Assembly (NCBI GenBank): GCA_002749535.1
Contig: MZZL01000408.1
Location: forward strand, 62,001-126,000
Reading direction: 5' to 3'
DNA length: 64,000 nucleotides
DNA from: Apophysomyces variabilis
Taxonomy: Eukaryota > Mucoromycota > Mucoromycetes > Mucorales > Mucoraceae
Below, in pieces: positions 45,064-55,924 of this stretch. A program made the position numbers and the translations under genes. Numbering within the stretch: position 1 is the stretch's first letter; each line of letters starts with the position of its first letter. The notes under the pieces were generated by a model that was not told where the DNA came from, ran no database searches, and worked only from the letters and a program-made list of their open reading frames with translations.

Positions 45064-47777
45064 TCAAGATCAATTAGAAGAGAAATAAAGGAAAAGCTAA
45101 GGGAAGAAAGAAAGAAAGTGAGAGAGAGCAGAGAGAGAGAGAGAGAAGAGACAGTGAATATTGAAGTTCCCAAAAATAAAATGCTCGATTTGAAAGCAAG
45201 CGTTGAATTGCTGGCATGTGATTGCCACATTTTCTTCTATTCGGCCCGATCGATGAGTGTAAATGTTTCCTCTTTCCCGTTTACAACTCATTGGCCTATC
45301 TCATTCTTTGTATTCATAAAAGAATGGTTTCACCCGGTAAATAAAAACCTTATCTATTTATCAATAACATAACGTATAAACCAGCGAACTACACTTTCGA
45401 AATGTGGTCAGCTGGATCAATCTGAGGATGAATGTTGTCGGTAGGCAATCCCTTGCCTCCGCCCACGTGTGCGTACCTCTTCATTTCTTTTAATCGACAA
45501 AAAAGCCTATCGGTCAGTCAAATACAAGAACAAAGTCTCATTGGTCATCATGCCAATCGCATCATTAGCCCATGGAAAACAGAAACAGCACGAATGTATA
45601 AAGCCATTTTACCTATTGTATTTCAATATAGCACGAAGCGGACATGACAAGTCAAAAACCATCCATTTTTGGATTCCGGAGAGATCTTCAATTGCACAAA
45701 ATTCAACATTCACGTGAAAAATAACAACCTTTTTTTTTTGTTGTCCGCACCCAAGATGAAGTAAACGATTACAAGGGCCATCACATATCGGGAAGGCATA
45801 AACCCTTTCTGTTCCAGTTTTTCCAACTTCCAAACCGGAAATTCACCCTTTGTCCCTTCTCAGTAATTCACCGTTTATTTGCTGGAAATTGAAAAATAAT
45901 TGCGAAACCATCCCTTCCGTGAACACATTTTGAATGTCTGTGAGAGATTTGGAAATTTTTCTTATCTGTGTAAACAACTCATAACGTTACATGTGAGCTG
46001 TTTAAGATAAGTGATACACATGCACAAACAAGGCTTGTATCTCATAGAAACCCAGCCGTCCGTGTCCACAGAAACGAAGACAAACGTATTGCCGTGTGGG
46101 AAACAAGAACGCAAAAAAAATCTTTGATGTTGCACCTTTTTTGTTTTGTTCGATTGAAATTTTCCATAGCCTTGTGTTTGCTTTCAATGTGTTGGAATGA
46201 ATGATAAAAGAAAAAGAAAAGCATAAAAAGACAGCTCCTTACTGCTGAGTATGCGTCTTGCTGGCCCGTGCGTCTCTTGTTCCGGACGTTGTGCAAGGCA
46301 CAGCTACTAGACATCTTGGCTACATTGCTTGTTTGATGACGAATGACTTCCCTGTTCTCGATTTTTCCATCAGTTCTTCCCAAATACCGTAATCCAAACA
46401 AATCATGGAGTTATTTCCGAGCCATTCTTATTGTGCTTGACAACCGCAACAGTTTGGAGATGCAAAAAGAAGAGCAAGTTGAAATAGCAGCCATCTACTG
46501 CTTAAGACGTACCCATTAACCTGGTTTCTGGAAAACTGTTCCCTTATGCGCGTATTCTAATCCGAGCCATAGAAGCATTTGTTTTTATGCAATTCTTCTT
46601 ATTGATTCCGGGCTTAATGAAACAAGAAGCAGGGGTTCGGAGAACTGATCCCATTCAAACAATCAGTGAGAGCATCACACTTTTGCTTGTGAGGTCCAAA
46701 AGCTTTGGGATCAATGTATCCAACGCTCATTCATAGCCAATGAATTGGCCCCTGCTGTTCCTGGGACCTGTATTTTTATACCATTGGTCCATACTTAAAC
46801 AGCGAACCATTGTTTTTCTGAAAGGAACAAGAACATCTCAGCTTCGTACGACACACGCAATGATGAATAGGGCTTATTGGTCAGGTTTCTTTTTTAAACG
46901 TATCATACGAGCAAAGGGAGGCACCTCTTATTCCGGGTGCGTTTAGGTCAGGATGCGATAAATAGTAGTTATCACTCTTTTGAATCCTATATACGTACTG
47001 TTCGAACAATGGCGCTATGTCTGAGATTGGAAAAGGAACAGCATACCACAAACCCATCTGATTTCCTTGTCCGATAACCAAAAAGTAAAAAGCGCGCAAA
47101 TCAAGACTTAATGCAGGTCAGCTTCTGTAAATAGGATACTTTTATAGTGCAAAAAAACCAAAAGAACAAGGTTAGGTTTCCTGCCAAGTCAAATAGACAA
47201 ACCATTCAAACAATGATATCCTTAGTACTTCTGTTTTTTATGGTCTTCAGGGGGGTAAACGATGCATAATTAGTCATTGTTAGGCTTGCCTCTTGCGAAT
47301 CTCGATAAGAATTCCCCCTTATTTGATCCTATTCTTCACTAAGTTCTGTAACAAAAACGGTACTACTACTTGTGGCACCCTGCTTTTATTTTACATGTAA
47401 CACCTGTACACGTGTCGATACTTTCGTCAATAAAGCAGTTAAAAAAGAATACTTAATTCACGCTAAAAAGAGAGCCAAGAAAAGAAAATGAACCAAAGCA
47501 TGGTATCATATCCATCTAAGTATCACTATCCACACTAAGAGAAAAAAAAAATACGCAAACCACTGGATCAAAAAAATCCATGTTTGAGATCATCTTTTTA
47601 TTTGGTGTAACGCTTGACAATTAATTCTAACCTGCTCTTCCCAGCATTGTTTTACGTTGTCTGTTTCTCCTTTTTCTACAAACCAGTTGTTTTCATCTTC
47701 CCCCTCCCCTTCATGGCGATCTAATTGACCATCCAACAATCACCAGAACTCTTCAAATTGATCCGTAAGGTGCCATT
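45064..47777. other. Long divergent intergenic region
   Basis: 2.7 kb without a recognisable gene, between the MIT gene (-) and the 968-residue gene (+). This is the longest gene-poor stretch in the window. It holds a GA-rich simple repeat at its left end, many short frames without motifs, and a pyrimidine-rich leader (around 47640-47712) before the right-hand gene. No tRNA or rRNA was seen. Confidence 0.45.
45101..45153. repeat. GA-rich microsatellite
   Basis: Imperfect GAAA and GA repeats just upstream of the MIT gene start, so pyrimidine-rich (CT) in its leader on the minus strand. CT-rich leaders are common in fungal promoters. Confidence 0.7.
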
Positions 47778-50763
47778 ATGTTTAAAAACCGAAAGAAAAG
47801 ACAGCAACAACAAAAGCAACGGAAACCAGGTCTTGTTGAACAGCAACAGCAAGCGCAGGATTCAGTATTTCGCCCTCTCGATGAAATCCAAGTGGCACGC
47901 GATTTCCGTACATCGCTTATTATGCCCGAGCTTGGGAATGACTTAGTCATAGCAGAAACCTCCATTGTGCATGCCAAGGTGCAATCACCTCATGTCGACG
48001 CAACACGACAATACCAAGACCTAGCGGCCTGGAGAGCTATGCGCAATCACAATCGCTATTCCAATAGCTTATTTGGAGGCAAACAACGTGATCGTCCGAA
48101 AATAAAGAGAAAACATCGGCTAAAATCGACCGAAGAAGAAGACGAAGAAGAAGAAGAAGATGCAATGGTAAAGTGAATCGGACGCATAGCTTAATTTTCT
48201 CTTTTTGTTTTTGGCCCGCCACCATGTTGTCCTGACCCATTTTTAGGATTCATCGCCAAACCCCGAATTACGCCTTAACTCACCTCCGCCTACCCCACCT
48301 GAGGCTTCAACTCCTCAAGAAGAGAAGAACCCACTCGAACTCTTCCAGGATTACGAAAACGATAACGAATCAGTTGAGAATTACTTCTTTCAGGACTTTG
48401 CCCCGACATCAGATTCTCAGAAACCTACTCCTCGCTTACGATCTAAAAAGCAAACCCATCGAGCCCGTTCAGTTAAAGCGATGAGCAAATTTGATCTGGC
48501 TTCATTTGCTCGTCATCTGCACGACAACCGTCTCTCCGTTGTTCAACCACGCGAAAGCCGAATCGTCTTGACAGAGGAAGATGAGAAAGAACTGGAAATG
48601 CTCTTGAAAAGAAAAAGCAAGTTTGATCTAGGAACGACTGTCCCATCGGCTGAAGCCGAGGTCACACCGTTGCCACCAGTACTGCCAGCGATAGCGACAG
48701 AGACAAAATCCATCGAACAAGATAAAGAAAATCAAGCTTCATCATCAAACGATGATCATGATCTGATTGCTGATATCAGAGAGGTTTTTCCTGAAAACAT
48801 GATGATACCCTTGGTTAATGACGACCGATCAACAACACCAGTGTCCCCTTCCCCTTCTTCACCTGTAAGCCAAGAAACTTTATCTATCGCCTCAGAAAGA
48901 CCGGCATCACCTTTGGCTAAGAAGCCTTCGCTGCTTCTGCAGAAGCTAAATAGGCTAAATATAAAAGAATCCGAAAAGATTCTCATCGAAGATAATCTAT
49001 CTACGGGTGAGGTTGTTTCCATCTCCCCTTCTGCATCGGAGCCTTCGGTCATGTCGGCGCCTATTGCGCGGTTGGAAAGAAATCTATCGAATGCTTCGAT
49101 TCCGTCTCGATCACCTTCTGTCTCATCATCCTCGTTGTCCAGAAGACCATCGATGGAACCGGTGATACAGATCAGAAAAACCCAATCGACATCCAGGAAA
49201 GCTTCTTCGGGCCTTTCGTCCAATTTACTCAGTCCTATCCAAGACGAAGTGAATGAAGACGGTGAACGAGAGAGGAAACCACGTAAATCGGTGAGCATGG
49301 ATGGGATTGGTCACATTTTGAGAGAGCAAGTGGCGTCGGAATCGGAGGGCTGGAAACATTTGAAGCAAGAAGTCGAAGCCTATAGAAACAGCGGTCTTAC
49401 CAAAAAACAGGATAGTTCGACTGAAGAAGGATCAGAACCAATTCCACAGAAATCAAATTCACGCAAGTTGAAGGAAGAGAAAGATGAGATAAAAACCACC
49501 ACAACAAAATCGCTTGGATTGTTCGGTAGTCTGCGTCAGGCCAGTCGATCTAGGTCAGGGTCTTTTCGAGGTCTGGTCCGAAATCTATCACAGGCCCATC
49601 GACAGGAGAAGCGTCAGCCAAGTAGCAGCAGTCCTCAGGCACCAACCATGTCTCGGGCAGCCATGGCTGTGATACAGCATAATGCAGCACAGAGGTCATC
49701 CTCCGAGCGATCTCATGATTCCATCGAAGCTGTCGGGAGTGAGAAAGTGGAATTGGAAGAAAGTGGTTCCAAAACGGGAGGGGTCAGTTTGATCTCGCAT
49801 TTACTAACTAAGGCAACCAAGAGGAAGACCAAAACAGTGAATATGGACCAGGAAGATAGCCGACCCGTTTCATCAAAGCCATCCCGCGCACAGGTAGTGC
49901 GAAGGACGATCATTTACGTCCAACCGGATTCCATCAATTTTATGAAAACACTCCAAGGATTTGAAAATGAACAAGCTCCACCTGTTCCCCCTGTGCCATC
50001 GCTTGGAGCCAAATCCAGTTTGCGACCAACTTCGAATGAGACCATGTTGTCTTCCGAGAAAGGTGCAGAGTACAGCCAGGCAGTCAAAGTGACAAGGCAA
50101 ACATCGGTGAAGAAAAGAATTGTGGAAAAAGAGGCAAGCGACCGAACCGCGGGCGGACGGTCGGATAATGCCAAGAAATGGCACCTTGAGAGTGTACATG
50201 ACGACGTGGATAGCGTTTACGGATACTATGAAAATCGAGGATCGACTGCCACGTGTCTCCAGGGTCTGGAACTACGAGAGATGAGTGACGGTACGGTTGT
50301 CTGGGGTGTTGTTCAAAAGCAGGGAAACCGCAAGAGTTTCTATGCCCACAAAGATCAATCATTTCAGCAACAAGAAGAGGAGGACACAGACTCGGATAAT
50401 ATAGAGGCCCATGTGCTGGCATTGATGGGTCTGGAACCCGGTTCATTAGATCAACCTCCATCTTCACCACCACCTATCCCGCGGCGATCCCCTCGTCGTC
50501 CTGTTGGGATTACGGAACCATCCTCTCCATCCACGTTGGGTCAGCGGGCGAAACATATTTCCACCATTGTGTCCTCTAATACCGATATCTACTATGCGCC
50601 TGAAGTCACATTACCAAGTCTATTACAAATGATGGCTGCCAGCACAGAAGGAAATGAAGTAACGACAATGGAAAAGAAAGCACGACAACAACAACAACAA
50701 CAACACGCTTCTATCGAACAGCAATTGGATGAGATGATGGCATCTTTTTCCAAACATGGTTAA
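47778..50763 (+). CDS. Large low-complexity protein, function unknown
   Basis: Two exons (47778-48167 and 48247-50763) give 968 residues. The start MFKNRKKRQQQQKQ is basic. A more ordered-looking segment follows (DEIQVARDFRTSLIMPELGN, about 33-52). Then come an acidic Glu run, long Ser/Pro/Thr/Lys-rich stretches, and FGSLRQASRSRSGSFRGLVR. A C-terminal island (about 800-900) looks conserved rather than random: DSVYGYYENRG, LELREMSDGTVVWGVVQKQG, RKSFYAHKD. DNIEAHVLALMGLEP, poly-Pro motifs, DIYYAPEVTLPSLLQMM and a CAA-encoded poly-Gln near the end complete it. I do not recognise the family. Basic Ser-rich stretches and Pro motifs suggest a phosphorylated scaffold (inference). A three-codon upstream ORF sits in the leader at 47713-47724. 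Confidence 0.8.
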
Positions 50764-51298
50764 AATCAATTAGATTGGGTGAGATTTTTCCCGACTAAAA
50801 CAATTTTGGAATGCAAGGGTTGATTGCTTCCCGTGCATACATTTTTCTTTACATTGAAGTGAGAAAAAAGCATTGGAGAGAGAGAAAGTGCGAGAAAGAG
50901 AATGGGAAAAACGTGTGTCCATGTGCGTGTGTGTATTCCTGGTGTGAGGGATATGGAGTAGCGTGGACGGAAGAGATAATCATATTTGCTCCTTTTCTCC
51001 TTTTCCGTCTTAGTTTTCTTTTCATATCACCCACAACAGGGGTGGTCAACGCAGTGAGGGACAGATACAGAGAGAGAAAAGAGTGAAGACACGCATATAT
51101 TAGCGCGTACAACTTCTGATCATTTTTGGGCATATCGGCGTTTCCTCAAAATGTCTCACAAGGATATGAAATCATGTATTAAAATATACCGCCCTCCGTT
51201 CCACTTGATTGACCCTCTTTCCCCCCTCTCATATCTTTTCTGTCCTATCTCCTCAAATTTCTATTACTTGAATTTGATTGCTTTTGAAGAAAATAACA
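50764..51298. other. Intergenic, no gene recognised
   Basis: 535 bases between two plus-strand genes. Purine-rich GAGA tracts occur near 50870-50910 and 51060-51085, and a pyrimidine-rich leader (CTTTCCCCCCTCTC near 51210-51225) precedes the next gene. Confidence 0.4.
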
Positions 51299-52323
51299 AT
51301 GGGTGCACAAGTCATTGACTATCGAGTATCAATGCTGGTTGTGCTTTGTAAGGACTGTGGGCAAGACGTAGGACTTTACCCCGCCAGACACAAATGTGCC
51401 CAGGTCATTCGACCACCATTGCCAACATTGTCATCAACATGGTCTGATCCTGGCCAAGATGAATCCAACTCTATTACCGCACATGATGGTCTTGGTTTAC
51501 CGCAGAAAACAAGAGAAGAGGAAGAATATCAAGAAACATCTTACTATGAACAGTTTTCAGCGAATCTACGTGAATCGGATACTACCTCGTCGTCGTCCTC
51601 ATCTTCTGCTGGCAGAAAATTATGGGGCAAATTGCGACAAAACGAGAAATGGCAACAACTCAATGATAAAAATAAAGAACAAAAATCAAGCGGGAAATTG
51701 TGGAAAAAGTTGATAGAGGCCACCCAGACGATGGCCATTCGGGATGACCCTGGTCCAGGTAAAAATCAGAAGAAAAACAAAGATGTTGAAACGTTCCACG
51801 CCCTAAACCTTATAAAGAATCCGATGGTTCTGACTGGGAAGGCGAGAGCCACGTGTCTAGAATTCTTCGAGAACACTATGAAAGAAAACATCAACCATTA
51901 CCTATGTGGTTACGAGATGGTCAGCGCAGACCTGGTTTAATCAGAGCAGCTACAACGGCCACACCAAGCACAAGAACATATCCAACAACAACCAGGGAAG
52001 ATCAAGACCTTCTAAGGCGTCCGTCGAGAAAACAACGCCTTTGGGAAACACCAGAGGATCCTATTTCTTTTCGAGAACAAGAACGACAAGCACTACGACG
52101 CACAGCTACATCCAGTAGCCGACCTATGATCGAGGGGCCCCATGACCGGCGGCAGGCCCGGTACCGTCCAGATTGGGAACAAGAAGATCTGCATCAAGAC
52201 CTGCGCTTGTCCAACATGAGCCGTTCCAGGAGTGAAAGGGCCTCACCTTTTCTTGCCCGCATGCGGTCAGATGCGCCACGAGAACGCCACAGTGGATTCC
52301 GGAATGGTGGTTACCTGGAGTAG
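51299..52323 (+). CDS. Probable Mso1-like Sec1-binding protein with N-terminal Cys/His motif
   Basis: Two exons (51299-51758, 51818-52323) give 321 residues. Near the N-terminus is VLCKDCGQDVGLYPARHKC, a possible single zinc knuckle (Cys-x2-Cys, His, Cys). A Ser-rich stretch leads to RKLWGKLRQNEKWQQL. Splicing over a 59-nt intron creates SDGSDWEGESHVSRILREHY, followed by PLPMWL. The pattern 'VSRxLRexYxxK..PLPxWL' resembles the Sec1-binding segment of fungal Mso1, which helps the SM protein Sec1 at exocytic SNARE complexes. The rest is Arg-rich and low-complexity. The assignment rests on this short segment only, and I recalled it rather than searched it. If wrong, it is a fungal-specific hypothetical protein. 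Confidence 0.55.
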
Positions 52324-53474
52324 AAGTCACAATGAAGTAGTCCATATGACATGCGTTCTCGTTTTATTTCTACTCTCTTTCCCCTCTCCATCTAGCACCA
52401 TTTCTCTTCCGCGTATCTCCTTCTTTGTCTTCTATTCATGCATTACTTGATCAAACGACTTTTGGTTCATATGGAACTGTATCCTCCCTTCCCATTAGCG
52501 TATGCAAACGACAATTTATCCAAAACAAAAAGAACCAAAGGTAAAACGACTAGAGATGACAGGTCTTCATCTTTCTTCTTCTTCTCTCTTTAATCTTGAT
52601 TTATTTTATATCATTTTCTTCGTGTTGAACTCTTTTTTGATCTCGTACTATTTTTCTGCAGATGATCATTCCAACCGAAAGAAACGGAAACAAGCATCTT
52701 GATCTCATTGTTTCCGCCAACGAAAAAGCGGTGATGTATCATATCCTTGCGTGTAGAAAAGTGTAAAATCCGAAGGGGGACAGAATGGAGTGAATTCAGT
52801 CAAGCTATGTGTATATTTGCGATTGTCAACATATGTATGTTTACATGTTGTTCAAAAATTGATTGGGGTTGCAATCCTGTTATTACAATTCAGATCAAAT
52901 CTGGTGTTTTTAAGTTTTGTCAATATGCTATTCTCCAAATCAAGGAGCTAGAGTAGCTCTGTTGTACTTTTTTCGCGGCACGTAATACGATGATGAAGAG
53001 AGTGGAACGGAACTTGGCATCTTTGATATTTTTCCATATGCTTGGCAAATTCAACAAAATCCGCCAAGAATTCTCTGTTTCTGCTTTCCCTTAGGTTTCA
53101 CTAGTGAATATGGGATTTCTGCACTTCATACAAAAAAGGAAGTTGTTACCTTGCAAGTGGAACTGATCACAGGCACAACCCCATCCTTTTTTTTTGCCGT
53201 AGTGCCAATGAATGAAACGATTCCAACAGTTTTCTAACCTAAAGAAATAAATAATGGAAGTAGAATATAATCATAAGATAATGCTTTCATGCGATCTCAC
53301 TTGTTTAACCCTAAACTAAAGCGATCACAAGTGTAAACAAAAGAACAAAAAGACACATGCAAAGGATTTTTTTGGCATTGCGCAATAGCGGAAGATGAAA
53401 TCTTGGAGAAAGGGTGACTTGCAGTTCTATCCTCAACAGACAGGAAGCTTGCACTCTTTGGTTGGAAGTTGATA
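52324..53474. other. Intergenic, no gene recognised
   Basis: About 1.15 kb of AT-rich sequence between two plus-strand genes. Short frames only; a T8 tract near 53187. It should contain the THOC3 promoter. Confidence 0.4.
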
Positions 53475-54986
53475 ATGGAGCCCAACAGCCAAACCGATGC
53501 CTCCGGACAGGACACAGTGGACGAACGACCGGGAAGAGCCATATATGACTGGAATCCTCCAACTGGCATTGAGGAAAACTACAGCTATTTTGGTGTACCT
53601 GTCAGCAAAGAAGAAGTAGGAATTCCACTATAGGATAAAGACTTGTGGACTGAAAACAAATGGCATCCAAAATTCAAATCTTTAGATGCAAGCCAAGTTT
53701 GAGAATTCAAAAATTAAAGAATACAAAGGTCACAAAGAAAAAGTACATACGGTCGCATGGAACAGCGATGGACGTCGATTAGCTTCGGGATCAGTGGACA
53801 AAACAGCACGCGTTTGGATACCACATAGAGGCGTAAGTATTGCAAAAAAGCAAAAGAACCATAAAAAGAGATAACGTATCGTATGATTATGGTAGACCGA
53901 TATCAAGTATTCAATGGAGCTGAAAGGCCATACGGACAGTGTCGATCAGTTGGATTGGGATCCTACTCACCCCGATCGATTAGCCACCGCTTCCTGCGAT
54001 AAGACTGTACGCATATGGGATCAACGATGTAAGTGGAACAATGTGCTTCTCTTTTAGTTTGTACATGGTTTGGCGTGGTTTATTTACCCTTGTGTTATGT
54101 ACAGCTGGTAAATGTACTGCCGTGGTTCAAACGGGAGGTGAGAATATTAATATATGCTGGAGTCCGGACGGAAATCATATTGCTGTTGGCGACAAGGTTA
54201 GAAACCAGATTGATGACAAAGAAAAGAGTGGATGATAGGATGAAGGGGACACGGGAAACGACTGACAAAAACCATTGGGTTAGAGTGACACCATCAGCAT
54301 CATTGATACGCGTACCTTTGCAATCCTGAAGACACAGAAACACAACATGGAAGTCAATGAAATAGCATGGAATAATGCCAACAACCTTTTTTACGTGACG
54401 ACAGGTCAAGGAGCGATCAAAGTCTACGAATATCCATCTCTCAAACTCATTCAGTCCTTACGAGGACATACCGCCAACTGTTACTGTGTCGAGACGGATC
54501 CAACCAATCGCTATCTTGCTGTTGGATCGGCTGATGCGTTGGTCACTTTATGGGATATGAAAACTTACACTTGCGTCCGTGCCTTCTCTGAATTGACGTA
54601 TGTATAGAACATAGATGTGTTTTGTTCATGCGAGCTAGGTTCCTTACACATGTTCTTTTTTCTCCATAGCTGGCCCGTTCGAACATTGAGTTTCAGTTTT
54701 GATGGCCAATTTATTGCTTCTGCGTCCGAAGATAACTTTATTGATATTGTAAGTTCTCTGTTCTGTTCCTTTTTCCCTGCTTTTAGCTTACCATTTCCCG
54801 TGATTGTAGTCTCATGTCGAAAGCGGCCAATCCGTGCATCATATTGATTGTACAGCAGCCATGAATACTGTGGCATGGCATCCACGGGATTATTATTTGG
54901 CTTATGCAGGTGATGAGATCAACTTGGAAGGCAAATATGCGGGCAATCTCAAAATATTTAGCATTAAGGACGACCGAAGCAAATAA
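53475..54986 (+). CDS. TEX1: THO complex WD40 subunit Tex1/THOC3
   Basis: Beta-propeller subunit of the THO/TREX complex, which couples transcription to mRNA export. Seven exons total 1083 nt (360 residues): 53475-53615, 53686-53832, 53896-54028, 54105-54196, 54284-54597, 54670-54748, 54810-54986. After an N-terminal extension (RAIYDWNPPTGIEENYSYFG) come WD40 repeats typical of THOC3: KIKEYKGHKEKVHTVAWN, RLASGSVDKTARVW, DQLDWDPTHPDRLATASCDK, TVRIWDQRSGKC, INICWSPDGNHIAVGDK, KVYEYPSLKLIQSLRGHTAN, RTLSFSFDGQFIASASEDNF and WHPRDYYLAYAGD. A TAG at 53631-53633 lies inside intron 1 (53616-53685). If translation instead began at the ATG 53686, the propeller would still be complete. Confidence 0.93.
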
Positions 54987-55924
54987 AAAGAAGAGAAAGA
55001 AAAGAAAAGAGACTCCATTTGTAAATACAAAACATACTTTTCCCGCCATTTTCTGTGTCTTTATGCAACAAAAGGATGATAGATTAGCACTAGGAACAAA
55101 CTCGAGAGAAGTGATGACTAATAAATGCATTACTTTTGCTGCTGGATGTTTGATGATTTTGTATGGCCTTTGCTGAGGATGGCGTATGTAACATATCTTT
55201 AATGTCGCGATACGACATGTTCCGCAGATAAACATGAGAACCATCGCTTATACCAAGAACGTATTTAATCTTTATCAAAACAGTTGGCTTCAACCAAGCC
55301 ATCAGGATATATTTCTTATAATGTCATTGCGGTTGAATCTGTCGATTGTTTCTTTCTTTGCTTCTCTTGACAGATATCATAAACAAGAATTGAAAAACAG
55401 AGGTATGACTCTATTGATCAGAACGAAAACAGTACGCTCGCGCAATTCGTGGTCGCTTTGCCCCTTTCACGCTGTGCTTCGAAATTACATCACCCCTTTC
55501 TGGCATGCACTATATGTTTCTACTCCTTTCCTTTCACTTTATCCAACTCATACCTAGAATTAAAGGCGTAGAAGATGATAACCGAGGGCAATCGTCCTCG
55601 GTCAGATACCATGTTCGCTTCTTCTTCCTTCTCTCTCTCTCTCTCTCTCTCTCTCAGCTTTTATCCAATGATTCAAAACATGAAGAGTCCTCAAGATCAA
55701 ATTACCTTGCAAGTGGACGTTGGACGGTATGGAAGACGGTTCATTTGTTGCGGCAAGCACCTGCAGCTCTCTTGCATATATTTATGATCCCGAACCATAA
55801 TTGAAGCGGGGAAGTGGGCATAGAAACACGTGCTGCGGTAAAGGATATAAAAACCAAGTTGCCGAATAGTTGGGTCTTTCTTGGGAAAAAGAGTTATATA
55901 CAACGAGAAAACGAACAATACCAT
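54987..55924. other. Intergenic, no gene recognised
   Basis: About 940 bases between TEX1 and the F-box gene, with a CT microsatellite in the right half. Poly-purine AAAGAAGAGAAAG follows the TEX1 stop. No gene seen. Confidence 0.4.
55628..55655. repeat. CT dinucleotide microsatellite
   Basis: About 13 uninterrupted CT units about 270 bases upstream of the F-box gene start; probably in its promoter or leader. Confidence 0.85.

Noticed and set aside
53616..53640. TAG after 51 codons of the THOC3 first exon, suggesting a separate small gene or pseudogene remnant
   Set aside because: It falls in a 70-nt intron; exon 1 ends with the two Glu codons before it and joins to MQAKFENSK in frame.
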